Shown one piece after another: positions 24,368 through 33,147 of a stretch of DNA of 64,000 nt. Numbering within the stretch: the stretch's first letter is position 1; each line of letters starts with the position of its first letter. The stretch is from Chloroflexota bacterium. Its GTDB lineage: Bacteria; Chloroflexota; Dehalococcoidia; Tepidiformales; Tepidiformaceae. The position numbers were made by a program, and so were the translations under genes. Location: positions 62,001 through 126,000 of the forward strand of contig JAPPBY010000014.1 in assembly GCA_026702615.1 (NCBI GenBank), read 5' to 3'. The notes beneath the pieces are model-generated. The model did no database searches and was not told the origin of the DNA. It saw nothing but the letters and a program-made list of their open reading frames with translations.

Positions 24368-25966
24368 CTACTCGCCTACCTGAACCGTGACTGTCGCCCG
24401 TGGGTCGGTGCGCGGGTAGGCGCTGCTCCAGTCGAAGGCCTCGTACTCGAACGTGTCGACGCCGGAGAACCCCTCGTCCGGCGTGTACCACAGGAGCGTC
24501 CCCCACAGCGTCAGGCCAGCAGCCACGTCGAGGGTTCCGTTGGCCGGCGGTGTCACGACGCGGAAGACGCGCGCGCCCGGGCTACCGAAGACCGTGGCCT
24601 CCAGCCCGATCTGGACCGCCGTGCCGGGTTCCGTCTCCACCACCAGCGGCTGCGCGACGTAGCCCGGCACAACGCTGAGTTCATCCGCCATGGCGACACC
24701 GTTATTCGTCTCGTCGCTCTCGACCACGATGTCGTAGGGATCGGACTCGGCCGCCAGCCGGTAGTGCCCCGGGCTCAGATCGGAGACATCCACCCACTGG
24801 AACGTGACGTCGCTCTTGTACACGTCCCGCCACCCCTCCGTGACCCCCATACGCAGGAAGTCCGCGTCCGGTTCATCGGCGCGACAGTTTTCGACGTTGG
24901 ACTTCTCGTAGGCCTGCTCGCCCGGATTGGAGTGCCGGTCGGGCAGGCTCTCCACATCCAGCATGCAGAAGCCGACCTTCGCCCCTGGCAGGATCTGGGT
25001 CGTGCCAGCCTCGTCCCACAGCGAGTACGCCACGATCTCCATGAGGTGGAAGTGGTTGTGTCCATCGTCGGTCTCGAACCGTACCGGGGGCCTGGTCAGC
25101 TTCACCCAGTCGCCGGTTGTGGTCCGGACCCGCTGCCACACGTCATGACTGGTCGGGTCGTTCGGATCCGTTAGCTGGGGATTCCCCGAGATGTCCAGGG
25201 GGCCTTCGCCGAGGTTGGTGACATACCCCTCGAAGCGCAGAACCAGCATCTCCTCCCCGTTCCACCAGACCACCTCCGGCCCACCGGCGGGAACGGGAGG
25301 ATCGGCCACCAGGTCGGGAAGCAGGAAGACGCGGTCGTTGTCGGCGACGTACACGTCGGCCGAGCCCGCATGCGCGGAAGCCACGTAGCCGGCCCCCGCG
25401 ATGACCGTCGCCGAGACCCTGCTCGTCTCCTCGACGGCGTTGTCGTCCGCCAACGCCACCGACAGGGTCGTCGTGCGCGCCCCTGCCTCGAACGTCACCG
25501 TCTCCCGGCCTTCGCCCGCGAGCATCGAACCGCTTTCCACCACACCAACTGCAACCGTCAGAGTCAGCCCCGTCTGACCCGTGCGCGTCAGCCTGAACAC
25601 CGCCGGCGCCGCCTCCGAGACCAGCCGCGAGGCCGCGACAATCGACACTTCCGCCGGTTCCGCCACAGTTGCGGTCGGCGTCCCGGACGCCGGTTCGTCC
25701 GCGCCCTCCTCATCCGTGGAGGTCACCTGCTCCTTCTCGCGCTTCTCCCCATCCGGAGATCCGGCCGCCGATGTGGCCTCCGGTTCGCCGCCCGTGTTCG
25801 CATTGGTCTCCACCCGCACCGGCTTCTCCGACGCATCGCTCACCTCACGGGCCCCATCACCCCACGAGGCCACGAGAACGCCTCCCACCACCAGCGCGGT
25901 CAGGACTGCCAGCGCCACAAGCTTCGCCGGGCCCGGCGACTTCCACCCCGAGCGGTCAGTTGCCAT
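24368..25966 (-). CDS. Membrane-anchored lysyl-oxidase-like protein with Ig-like domain
   Basis: 532 aa from the ATG at 25966 (MATDRSGWKS). Layout: a transmembrane anchor about 14-34 (LVALAVLTALVVGGVLVASW); a Glu/Thr/Ser-rich linker to about 100; a Calx-beta-like domain about 100-220; a lysyl-oxidase-type copper domain about 225-420 with the H-x-H-x-H cluster in DDGHNHFHLMEIVAYSLW and the later FCMLDVE, NCRADEPDADF and GHYRLAAESDP segments; and a C-terminal cadherin/Big_9-like domain (PPANGTLDV, FSGVDTFEYEAFDWS). Lysyl oxidases oxidatively deaminate lysine side chains; whether the LTQ cofactor residues are conserved I cannot say. Probable extracytoplasmic enzyme acting on matrix protein or amine. 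Confidence 0.82.
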   Translation of the reverse strand: MATDRSGWKSPGPAKLVALAVLTALVVGGVLVASWGDGAREVSDASEKPVRVETNANTGGEPEATSAAGSPDGEKREKEQVTSTDEEGADEPASGTPTATVAEPAEVSIVAASRLVSEAAPAVFRLTRTGQTGLTLTVAVGVVESGSMLAGEGRETVTFEAGARTTTLSVALADDNAVEETSRVSATVIAGAGYVASAHAGSADVYVADNDRVFLLPDLVADPPVPAGGPEVVWWNGEEMLVLRFEGYVTNLGEGPLDISGNPQLTDPNDPTSHDVWQRVRTTTGDWVKLTRPPVRFETDDGHNHFHLMEIVAYSLWDEAGTTQILPGAKVGFCMLDVESLPDRHSNPGEQAYEKSNVENCRADEPDADFLRMGVTEGWRDVYKSDVTFQWVDVSDLSPGHYRLAAESDPYDIVVESDETNNGVAMADELSVVPGYVAQPLVVETEPGTAVQIGLEATVFGSPGARVFRVVTPPANGTLDVAAGLTLWGTLLWYTPDEGFSGVDTFEYEAFDWSSAYPRTDPRATVTVQVGE

Positions 25967-26050
25967 CGAACTGCCTCGCCTCGCTCCAGGGGCCTGGACG
26001 AGTCCCCCTGCCGCAGCCACCGGTCAAGAACATGTGGCTGGACGCATCGC

Positions 26051-26080
26051 ACCGTAGAGGGCGGTTCGGTAGGGCGTCAA
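26051..26080 (-). promoter_or_regulatory. Candidate promoter of the lysyl-oxidase-like gene
   Basis: On the minus strand: -35 TTGACG (complement of 26075-26080), 18-bp spacer, -10 TACGGT (complement of 26051-26056), giving a leader of about 80 nt before the ATG at 25966. Confidence 0.4.
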
Positions 26081-26148
26081 TGGGACCGCCACGACTGTGG
26101 CATCCCGTCAGTCCCACTATCCGTTCAAGCCCCCATGACGGCCCCCAT

Positions 26149-26176
26149 TTGCCCGTGCCACTCGTGGGGGTAACAT
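26149..26176 (+). promoter_or_regulatory. Candidate promoter of the ccr-acd-maoC operon
   Basis: -35 TTGCCC (26149-26154), 16-bp spacer, -10 TAACAT (26171-26176). A start about 7 nt later gives a leader near 22 nt containing AGGGGCC before the ATG at 26205. Confidence 0.5.
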
Positions 26177-26204
26177 TTCGGCCACCTTCCTGATCAGGGG
26201 CCGC

Positions 26205-27458
26205 ATGACCTCCGGCACAGGCAGCGATCTGTATCCGCTCGGCGAAGCGCCCCCATTGGGCGAAGTCCCGAAGCGCATGCATGCCCAGCTCATTCGCGAG
26301 TCCCGCTTCGGGGAGCCCACCCGGGCCTTCGCCCCCGAAGTCGTCGACATCCCCCCCGTGGGACCCGACGACGCCCTCGTCTATGTCATGGCCGCCGGCG
26401 TCAACTACAACAACGTCTGGGCCGGCCGCGGCGTCCCCATCGACGTCATCGCCGCCCGCCAGAAGGCCGGCGAAGTCGAAGACTTCCACATCGGTGGGTC
26501 GGATGCATCCGGCATCGTCTACGCCGTCGGTGAGAACGTCACCAACGTCAAGGCTGGCGACGAAGTCATCATCCACTGCGGCATCTGGAACATTCACGCC
26601 CCCTGGGTGACCGCCGGCAACGACCCCATGTACGACCCCTCCTACCGAATCTGGGGATACGAGACGAACTGGGGATCGTTCTCGCAGTTCACACGCGTGC
26701 AGGCCCACCAGTGCCTGCCCAAGGCGCCCCACCTCACCTGGGAGGAGGCGGCTGCCCCCACCCTCGTGGGCGCAACCGCTTACCGCATGCTCTTCTCCTG
26801 GCCCCCACACGACGTCCGAGAGGACGACGTTGTCCTCATCTGGGGCGGCGCCGGCGGCCTCGGCACGATGGCCATCCAGCTCGCGGCCCTCCAGGGCGCG
26901 AAGCCCATCGCCGTGGTCTCCAGCGAGGAGAAGGGCGAGTTCTGCAAGCAGCTCGGAGCCGTCGGCTACATCAATCGCAAGAATTTCGACCACTGGGGCC
27001 GCCTCCCCAACTGGGAAGACGCGGCTGGCATGGGCGAGTTCCAGAAGGGCGCGCGCGCCTTCGGCAAGGCCATCTGGGACGTGCTCGGTGAGCGCCGCAG
27101 CCCCCGCATCGTCTTCGAACACCCCGGCGAGGACACCCTCCCGACCTCCATGTTCGTCTGTGACACCGGCGGCATGGTCGTCATCTGCGCCGGCACCACC
27201 GGATACAACGCCGATGTCGACCTGCGCTACCTCTGGATGCGCCAGAAGCGCTTCCAGGGCTCCCACTTCGCCAACGACGAGCAGGCGGGCGCCTTCAACG
27301 ACCTCGTCATCCAGGGCAAGATCGACCCCTGCCTCTCCCGCGTCTTCCGCTTCGACGAGACGGGCGCCTGCCACCAGCTCATGTTCGAAAACCGCCACCC
27401 CGACGGCAACATGGCTATCCTCGTCGGCGCCACCGAAGAGGGACAGGGGCGGAGCTAG
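26205..27458 (+). CDS. ccr: Crotonyl-CoA carboxylase/reductase-like MDR enzyme
   Basis: 417 aa zinc-independent medium-chain reductase of the crotonyl-CoA carboxylase/reductase family. Signatures: [19 protein letters not shown] near the N-terminus, [24 protein letters not shown] (seen as [15 protein letters not shown]), [13 protein letters not shown], the nucleotide loop [16 protein letters not shown] and a C-terminal [21 protein letters not shown]. True Ccr makes ethylmalonyl-CoA from crotonyl-CoA, CO2 and NADPH; related family members carboxylate other enoyl-CoAs. The protein is slightly shorter than typical Ccr (about 430-450 aa). It heads an operon with acyl-CoA dehydrogenase and MaoC hydratase genes, consistent with acyl-CoA chain metabolism. 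Confidence 0.88.
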   Translation: MTSGTGSDLYPLGEAPPLGEVPKRMHAQLIRESRFGEPTRAFAPEVVDIPPVGPDDALVYVMAAGVNYNNVWAGRGVPIDVIAARQKAGEVEDFHIGGSDASGIVYAVGENVTNVKAGDEVIIHCGIWNIHAPWVTAGNDPMYDPSYRIWGYETNWGSFSQFTRVQAHQCLPKAPHLTWEEAAAPTLVGATAYRMLFSWPPHDVREDDVVLIWGGAGGLGTMAIQLAALQGAKPIAVVSSEEKGEFCKQLGAVGYINRKNFDHWGRLPNWEDAAGMGEFQKGARAFGKAIWDVLGERRSPRIVFEHPGEDTLPTSMFVCDTGGMVVICAGTTGYNADVDLRYLWMRQKRFQGSHFANDEQAGAFNDLVIQGKIDPCLSRVFRFDETGACHQLMFENRHPDGNMAILVGATEEGQGRS

Positions 27459-27505
27459 GCCGCGAGCGGGCGGCCGCATCACCCAACACCAGGAGGAGCC
27501 CGCTG

Positions 27506-28681
27506 ATGGCGCGTGACTTCGCAGCCGACATCCTCGATCCCATCGCCCAGGAGATCGTCTCCAACGTCGGCGTCTGGGTGGACCGCGAGGTCAAGCCCGT
27601 CGCCAGCGAGTACGAACACGCCGATGAGTACCCCGAGCCCCTCGTCAACGGCATGGCCGAGATGGGCCTCTTCGCCATCAAGGTTCCCGAGGACTACGGC
27701 GGACTCGACCTCAGCTTCGAGTGCTACGCCGGCGTCTGCGTCGAGCTCGCCCGCGGCTGGATGAGCCTCGCGGGCGTCCTCAACACCCATGTCCTCGTCG
27801 GCTACGCCATCTCCACCTACGGCACCGACGAGCAGAAGCAGAGCTTCCTCCCCCGCATGATCGACCCCGAGATCCGCGCTGCCCTCAGCATCACCGAGCC
27901 CGACGCCGGCTCCGACGCGCAGGCGATCAAGACGCAGGCAACCCGCGACGGCGACGACTACGTCATCAATGGACAGAAGATGTGGGTCACCAACGGCCAG
28001 CGCGCCGGCGTCTACCTCGTCCTCACGAAGACCGACATGGACGCCCAGCCCGCCCACCGCGGCATCAGCGCCTTCCTCGTCGAGCCCGGCATGGAGGGTT
28101 TCTTCGTCGGGCGCAAGCTCGAGAAGCTCGGCTACAAGGGCGTCGAGACCACCGAGCTCGCCTTCGACAACGCCCGCGTCCCCGCCGGCAACCTCCTCAG
28201 CGGCGATGAAGGCCGCGGCTTCCAGCACGTCATGAGCGCCCTCGAGGTCGGCCGCATCAACGTGGCCGCCCGCGGCGTCGGCGTCGCCCAGGCCGCCTTC
28301 GACGATGCCATCGCCTACGCCCAGCAACGCCATGCATTCGGCAAGCCCATCGCCCAGCACCAGGCCCAGCAGATCCGCCTCGCCGAGATGGCGACCAAGA
28401 TCCGCGCCGCCCGCCTCCTCACCTTCGACGCCGCTCGGCGCAAGGACAGCGGCGCCCGCTCCGACCTCGATGCGGGCATGGCCAAGCTGTTCGCCACGGA
28501 GGTCTGCCAGGAGGTCGTGCTCGAGGCCCTGCGACTCCACGGCGGCGTCGGCTACAGCAAGGAGCTTCCCCTCGAGCGCTACTACCGCGACGCCCCCGTC
28601 ATGGTCATCGCCGAGGGCACCAGCGACATCCAGAAGATCGTCATCGCCCGCAACCTCCTCCGCGACTACGCCATCGACTAG
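27506..28681 (+). CDS. Acyl-CoA dehydrogenase (operon with ccr)
   Basis: FAD-dependent acyl-CoA dehydrogenase, 391 aa, preceded by AGGAGG. N-terminal helical domain with VPEDYGGLDLSF; middle beta domain with LSITEPDAGSDAQAIKTQA and MWVTNGQRAGVYLV; C-terminal domain with RRHAFGKPI-type segment (QQRHAFGKPIAQHQAQQ), LHGGVGYSKELPLERYYRD and the catalytic-Glu segment VIAEGTSDIQK. All hallmarks of an active enzyme are present. It follows ccr by 47 bp. Short- to medium-chain or branched acyl-CoA is plausible from the context, such as methylsuccinyl-CoA in an ethylmalonyl-CoA-type route, but this is inference. Confidence 0.94.
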   Translation: MARDFAADILDPIAQEIVSNVGVWVDREVKPVASEYEHADEYPEPLVNGMAEMGLFAIKVPEDYGGLDLSFECYAGVCVELARGWMSLAGVLNTHVLVGYAISTYGTDEQKQSFLPRMIDPEIRAALSITEPDAGSDAQAIKTQATRDGDDYVINGQKMWVTNGQRAGVYLVLTKTDMDAQPAHRGISAFLVEPGMEGFFVGRKLEKLGYKGVETTELAFDNARVPAGNLLSGDEGRGFQHVMSALEVGRINVAARGVGVAQAAFDDAIAYAQQRHAFGKPIAQHQAQQIRLAEMATKIRAARLLTFDAARRKDSGARSDLDAGMAKLFATEVCQEVVLEALRLHGGVGYSKELPLERYYRDAPVMVIAEGTSDIQKIVIARNLLRDYAID

Positions 28682-28687
28682 CACTGC

Positions 28688-28707
28688 GGGGGCGGGGCAG
28701 GGCGGGG
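28688..28707 (+). other. G-quadruplex-type motif between acd and maoC
   Basis: Four G-tracts (5, 4, 3 and 4 G) separated by loops of 1, 2 and 1 nt fall within 20 nt, starting 7 nt after the acd stop codon and on the mRNA-sense strand. The very short loops favour a stable quadruplex. Confidence 0.5.
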
Positions 28708-28708
28708 A

Positions 28709-28740
28709 CCAACAGCCAAGAGCCAACAGCCAGGAGCCAG
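28709..28740 (+). repeat. Tandem 14-bp repeat ahead of maoC
   Basis: Two copies of CCAACAGCCARGAG in tandem plus the first bases of a third. The second copy supplies the GGAG used as the ribosome-binding site of maoC (ATG 28743). Confidence 0.6.
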
Positions 28741-28742
28741 AT

Positions 28743-29225
28743 ATGACTGTCCACGACGGGCGCGAAGAGTTCGGTCGCTACTACGAGGAGTTCGAGGTCG
28801 GCGACGTCTTCAAGCACTGGCCCGGACGCACCATCACCGAGTACGACGACGTCCTCCACTGCATGCAGACCATGAACCACCACCCCCTCCACATCGACGC
28901 GCGCTACGCCGAGGAAGAGACCCAGTTCGGCAAGAACGTGGTCGTGGGCACCCTTGTCTACTCGATCATCTTCGGCATGACCGTTACCGAAATCTCGGGG
29001 AAGGCGATCGCCAACCTCGAGGTCGAGTCGCTCAAGCACACCGCACCCACCTTCCACGGCGACACCGTCTACGCCGAGACCACCGTGACGGACAAGGTCG
29101 AGTCCCGCTCGCGCAACGACCGCGGCATCGTCACCGTCGACACGCGCGGCTACAACCAGCGCGGCGAGACCGTCCTCACCTTCACCCGCAAGGTCATGGT
29201 CCCCAGGCGCGACGCTGGCAAGTAG
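28743..29225 (+). CDS. MaoC-like (hot-dog) enoyl-CoA hydratase
   Basis: 160 aa from the ATG at 28743, with GGAG six nt upstream. Single hot-dog fold with the hydratase-2 motif: Asp in TEYDDVLHCMQTMNHHPLHID followed by His in NHHPLHID (catalytic Asp/His pair) and KNVVVGTLVYSII. It is the third gene of the ccr-acd-maoC operon and resembles mesaconyl-CoA/(R)-specific enoyl-CoA hydratases, so it may hydrate the unsaturated product of the upstream dehydrogenase. The exact substrate is inference. Confidence 0.9.
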   Translation: MTVHDGREEFGRYYEEFEVGDVFKHWPGRTITEYDDVLHCMQTMNHHPLHIDARYAEEETQFGKNVVVGTLVYSIIFGMTVTEISGKAIANLEVESLKHTAPTFHGDTVYAETTVTDKVESRSRNDRGIVTVDTRGYNQRGETVLTFTRKVMVPRRDAGK

Positions 29226-29228
29226 CGG

Positions 29229-31448
29229 CTAGGCCCGTTCTAGAGGCGCCAGGCTCTGCAGCAGCCGCTTCACTCCCGCCTGCTCGTCGTCGAAGGCCAC
29301 CACCACCTCCACGTCGCCGCGACGCTCCTGGCAACTCACCACAATGCCCTCCCCGAAGTGCGCGTGACGCACACGCTCGCCCGCCTGCCACTGCGGCTCG
29401 GCGGCCGCCGCTTGCGCCGCTGACGAGGGCGCCGAAGCGGGGCGGGGCGGCGCAGCCACGGGGGCGACCCGTTCCCGCACCTGGCGCTTGTCGCCGCTTC
29501 GGTAAGGCTGGAGCAGGTGCTCCGGGATCTCCCCGAGGAACCGGGATGGCGGGTTCGTGAGCGGTCGCCCACCTAGGTAGCGCCGGTAGGCCCGAGTCAG
29601 GTACACCGAGGTCTCTGCGCGGGTGATCCCGACGTAGGCCAGGCGCCGCTCCTCCTCCAGCTGCCGGGGGTCGTCGAACGAGCGGATGTGCGGCAGCACC
29701 CCCTCCTCCATCCCCACCAGAAACACGGTCGGGAACTCCAGCCCCTTCGCCGCGTGCAGCGTGATCAGCGTGATCGCTTCAACCGCCCCCTCCAGCTCGT
29801 CCACGTCCGCCACCAGCGCCACGTCCTGCAGGAAGCTCGCGAGGTCAGCCGCCTCCCCGCCGGTCGTGTCCTCGTACTGCGCCATCACCGTGCGCAGCTG
29901 CAACACGTTCTCGAGCCGCTCCTCGCCGCCCTCTTCCCGGTCCCGCAGGTATTCCACATACCCGCTCTCCTCGAGCACGTAATCGAGCAACTCCGCCAGG
30001 GGGCGGTCTCGCTGCCCCCGCATCGCTTCGATGGCGTGCACGAAGCGCCGGATGGCGGTCGCCGCGCGGGCGGCGATGCCGGGAACCGGCTCGCCCCGCG
30101 AGACCGCCTCACAGGCGTCCCACACGGCCAGCCCGGTCGAACCCGCGTACTCCGAGAGGCGTGCCAGCGTTGTGTCGCCGATCCCCCGCGCGGGCACGTT
30201 GATGATGCGCAGCAGGCTCGCTTCGTCGAGCCGGTTGTGGACGAGCCGCAGGTAGGCGACCAGGTCCTTGATTTCGCGCCGCTGGTAGAAGCGCACGCCC
30301 CCGATCAGCCGGTAGGGGATGCGGTGCCGAACGAGCGCGTCCTCGATTGGCCGCGACTGGGCGTTTGTGCGGTAGAGCACCGCGATCGACCCGAGCGGCG
30401 TGTCCGTCGTCACCAGCCGCTCCACTTCCCGCGCCACGAACTCGCCCTCTTCCTCGTCGTTGTAGGCCTCGTACTGGGTAAGCGCCTGCCCGTCCTTGCG
30501 CTCCGTCCAGAGGGCACGCTCGATGTGGCTGCGGTTGTTCTCGATGACCGCGTTGGCGGCATCAAGGATCGGCTGCGTCGAGCGGTAGTTCTGCTCCAGC
30601 AGGTAAGTCGTCGCATCGGGAAAGTCGCGCAGGAAGTACTGCGTGTTGCGCGAGTCGGCCGCCCGCCACGAATAGATGCTTTGGTCAGGGTCGCCGACCA
30701 CGCAGACGTTCCCGTGCACCGACGCCAGCTGTCGTGAGAGCGCGTACTGCGCGGGGTTCGTGTCCTGGAACTCGTCGACGAGGACGTGCAGGTATTGCCC
30801 CGCCCGCCGCTCCAACGCCTCCTCCGATTCCCGGAACAGCCGAACCGTCTCCGTCAGCAGGTCGTCGAAGTCGAGCGCCGAGGCCTCGCGCAGACCCTGC
30901 TGGTAGCCCTCGTAAGCCCTCGCCACGATCTCCTGGAAATAGCTCTCGCTCTGCCCCTTGAAATGGTCCGCGCCCCGCATTTCGCTCTTCGCGCTGGAGA
31001 TGGCCGAGAGCACCGACCGTGGCGTGAACTGCCGTGTATCGACGTGCAGCGACGTCAGCACGCGCTTCATCAATGCCGTCTGGTCGGCATCGTCGTAGAT
31101 GACGTAGTCCGACGAGAGCCCGATGTCCTCGCCATGGATACGCAGCCAGCGCGCGCACATTGAGTGGAACGTCCCGAGGTGCAACTTGGCCGCGTCCTCG
31201 CCCAGCAGGCCCTGCGCCCGCGCCCGCATCTCGCGCGCCGCCTTGTTCGTGAACGTCACCGCGAGGATCCGCCAGGGCGCGATCCGCTGCTCCCCCACCA
31301 GCCACGCGATCCGGTTCGTGATGACGCGGGTCTTGCCGCTGCCCGGCCCCGCCAGGATGAGCTGCGCGCCCTCGCCGTGCTCGACAGCCGCGCGCTGCGC
31401 CGGGTTCAGACCCTCGACGGCAGGGGACGGCTGCTGGGTAGCGGGCAC
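29229..31448 (-). CDS. pcrA: UvrD/PcrA-type superfamily 1 DNA helicase
   Basis: 3'-5' DNA helicase for repair and replication restart, 739 aa. Motif I LAGPGSGKTRVITNR, Ia AVTFTNKAAREM, II VDEFQDTN, III VVGDPDQSIYSWR, IV LEQNYRS, V TLHAAKGLEFPTVFLVG and VI EERRLAYVGITRAE are all intact. A Pro/Ala-rich linker (about 650-680) leads to the C-terminal Tudor-like domain (GERVRHAHFGEGIVV) that contacts RNA polymerase in PcrA. I chose the GTG at 31448: a TACGAT -10-like hexamer ends 6 nt upstream; the longer TTG start at 31499 would lie upstream of that element. Confidence 0.95.
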   Translation of the reverse strand: MPATQQPSPAVEGLNPAQRAAVEHGEGAQLILAGPGSGKTRVITNRIAWLVGEQRIAPWRILAVTFTNKAAREMRARAQGLLGEDAAKLHLGTFHSMCARWLRIHGEDIGLSSDYVIYDDADQTALMKRVLTSLHVDTRQFTPRSVLSAISSAKSEMRGADHFKGQSESYFQEIVARAYEGYQQGLREASALDFDDLLTETVRLFRESEEALERRAGQYLHVLVDEFQDTNPAQYALSRQLASVHGNVCVVGDPDQSIYSWRAADSRNTQYFLRDFPDATTYLLEQNYRSTQPILDAANAVIENNRSHIERALWTERKDGQALTQYEAYNDEEEGEFVAREVERLVTTDTPLGSIAVLYRTNAQSRPIEDALVRHRIPYRLIGGVRFYQRREIKDLVAYLRLVHNRLDEASLLRIINVPARGIGDTTLARLSEYAGSTGLAVWDACEAVSRGEPVPGIAARAATAIRRFVHAIEAMRGQRDRPLAELLDYVLEESGYVEYLRDREEGGEERLENVLQLRTVMAQYEDTTGGEAADLASFLQDVALVADVDELEGAVEAITLITLHAAKGLEFPTVFLVGMEEGVLPHIRSFDDPRQLEEERRLAYVGITRAETSVYLTRAYRRYLGGRPLTNPPSRFLGEIPEHLLQPYRSGDKRQVRERVAPVAAPPRPASAPSSAAQAAAAEPQWQAGERVRHAHFGEGIVVSCQERRGDVEVVVAFDDEQAGVKRLLQSLAPLERA

Positions 31449-31608
31449 CCGCCTATCGTATCGGCTCCCGGCATCCCGCGCCCGAGTCTGATCAGGCAAC
31501 TGAACAGTTTCGTCGCGCGCTTAGGGGGCGATGCTGTACCCTCAGAACGTGGCGGCGCGGTGAGCGCGCGGCGCGTCGAGTACGTGGCCCAAAGGTAAGG
31601 AATTCTCG

Positions 31609-32160
31609 ATGTTCGATTGGCCCGGCGGCTCCTGGCAGGACACCGTTCGGCTCGTCCTCACGGTCCTCTCGATCTACGGCGCCGTCATCTGGGTCGCCCT
31701 CATCTTCTGGGTCTTCCGCGACATCCGGCAGCGCACCCGCGACCCCATCATGCAGCTCATCTCGATCCTGCTCGTGCTTGCTTTCTTCCTGCCCGGACAC
31801 TGGGTGTACCTCATCCTGCGCCCCCGCCAGACCCTCACCGAGCTCTACGAGCGCTCCCTCGAGGAGGAGGCCATCCTCCAGGACCTCGACGACCAGAAGG
31901 CCTGCCCTGCCTGCCGCCGCCGCGTCCGCGATGACTACCTCGTCTGCCCGTTCTGCCTGGTCGACCTCAAGGAACGCTGCGAAGCCTGCGACAAGCCCCT
32001 CGACTTCGGCTGGCTCGCGTGTCCCTACTGCGGCCACGAGAAGGCCCCCGCCGCTGCCCCCGGTCCCGCCGCCAACCACATCGAAGAGGAACCCGGTCGC
32101 CGTCCCCTCGGCCGACTCGTCCGCCGCTCAACCTCGCTCGTCCGCCGCCGCGACGGCTAG
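31609..32160 (+). CDS. Membrane protein with double zinc ribbon
   Basis: 183 aa, ribosome-binding site AAGGTAAGGAA. Two hydrophobic helices near residues 13-37 and 46-66, then a cytoplasmic part with paired zinc-ribbon knuckles: CPACRRR...CPFC (about 102-121) and CEACDKP...CPYC (about 127-146), eight cysteines in all. Such double zinc ribbons bind Zn and mediate protein or nucleic acid contact. Divergent from pcrA; its TAG shares CTAG with the convergent DRTGG gene. Function unknown. Confidence 0.82.
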   Translation: MFDWPGGSWQDTVRLVLTVLSIYGAVIWVALIFWVFRDIRQRTRDPIMQLISILLVLAFFLPGHWVYLILRPRQTLTELYERSLEEEAILQDLDDQKACPACRRRVRDDYLVCPFCLVDLKERCEACDKPLDFGWLACPYCGHEKAPAAAPGPAANHIEEEPGRRPLGRLVRRSTSLVRRRDG

Positions 32161-33041
32161 CCCAGCGCCGCCGCCACTCGCTCCGACAACCCCGCCGCCC
32201 CCAGCAACTCCGCCATCCGCTCCAGCTTTCGCTCCCCGTGGAAGCGCGTGCGATCAAAGATGCCTTCGAGCGCGATGACCGTGTTCTCCGTGTCCGTGCG
32301 CGAGAGCATGACGGGTACGCCCCGTGCGCTGGCGGCGTCGAACAGGTACTCACTGGGACGCCGCCCCCCTGTGAGGATGAGACACGCGGGTTCCGTCGCG
32401 AGCGCCGCCAGGTGCTGGTCCGTCTTGTCGAACCGCACCACCACCGCTTTCGTCTCGAAGCGCTCAAGGTACGGCTGACCCGAGTCCGACCCGATGGGCG
32501 CGATCACGAGGTGGTCACAGGTCGGGTCGAGCCCATCGCCCTCAACCAGCGTCTCCGCGCGCAGGGTCGCTTGCGCCTCCGACACGCTGAACCCGGCCAG
32601 CGTGCGGTCCTCCGCGACCGCGATCAGCGGCGCGCCTCCAACTTCGTCAGGCGCCTCCACCAGGGCCGAGGCGGCCACGTCGAGCGCGACGACAGCGGTT
32701 GGCGCGACTTCGGATACCCGCGCTTCGTCGGGAAGCCCGCGGGTCACGAGAATCGTGGCGTCCGATCGCTCGAGCGGCTCCTGGAGCTCCGCCACGACAA
32801 TCTCGTCGCCGCTCGGCGGCGGGATCATGCTCGCCCCCACAGGCGTCGAGGCGCTTCCCGGTGCGAACTCGATGGTCGAGAACCAGTGCGCGTCCTCGGC
32901 GGCATTGCTTGCGTCGCCGGAGCCTTCGCCCCGCACCAGCCAGACCCGCTGGCCAGTGTAGGCGAGGTCGCGCGCTACCGCGGCGGCGACGCCGGTCTTG
33001 CCGGCGCCCGGTGTGTCGGAAATCACGCTGAGCAGGGGCAT
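32157..33041 (-). CDS. P-loop DRTGG-domain protein (Pta N-terminal/CobB-like)
   Basis: 294 aa from the ATG at 33041 (MPLLSVISDTPGAGKT). N-terminal P-loop of dethiobiotin-synthetase/CobB type, Walker A SDTPGAGKTGVAAAVARDL, followed by a region about 180-285 resembling the DRTGG domain found between the AAA-like and acyltransferase parts of phosphotransacetylases (VIAPIGSDSGQPYL, ACLILTGGRRPSEYLFDAA, VPVMLSRTDTENTV). No phosphotransacetylase domain follows, so it is a stand-alone regulatory-type protein, as in many bacteria. Its function is not established; nucleotide binding is likely. Confidence 0.8.
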   Translation of the reverse strand: MPLLSVISDTPGAGKTGVAAAVARDLAYTGQRVWLVRGEGSGDASNAAEDAHWFSTIEFAPGSASTPVGASMIPPPSGDEIVVAELQEPLERSDATILVTRGLPDEARVSEVAPTAVVALDVAASALVEAPDEVGGAPLIAVAEDRTLAGFSVSEAQATLRAETLVEGDGLDPTCDHLVIAPIGSDSGQPYLERFETKAVVVRFDKTDQHLAALATEPACLILTGGRRPSEYLFDAASARGVPVMLSRTDTENTVIALEGIFDRTRFHGERKLERMAELLGAAGLSERVAAALG

Positions 33042-33147
33042 CGCGCCGAATTGTGCGCGCCACCCGGCGCTTGCGGCAAGCGCGGCCGCCCGACCGGTAG
33101 ACTGGCGCCGTCGCGAACACCCCGTCGCGGCATTCAAGGGGGATGCC

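Noticed and set aside
31449-31499. TTG start for the helicase at 31499
   Set aside because: The GTG at 31448 fits a TACGAT element 6 nt upstream, and the extra 17 residues are not helicase-like.
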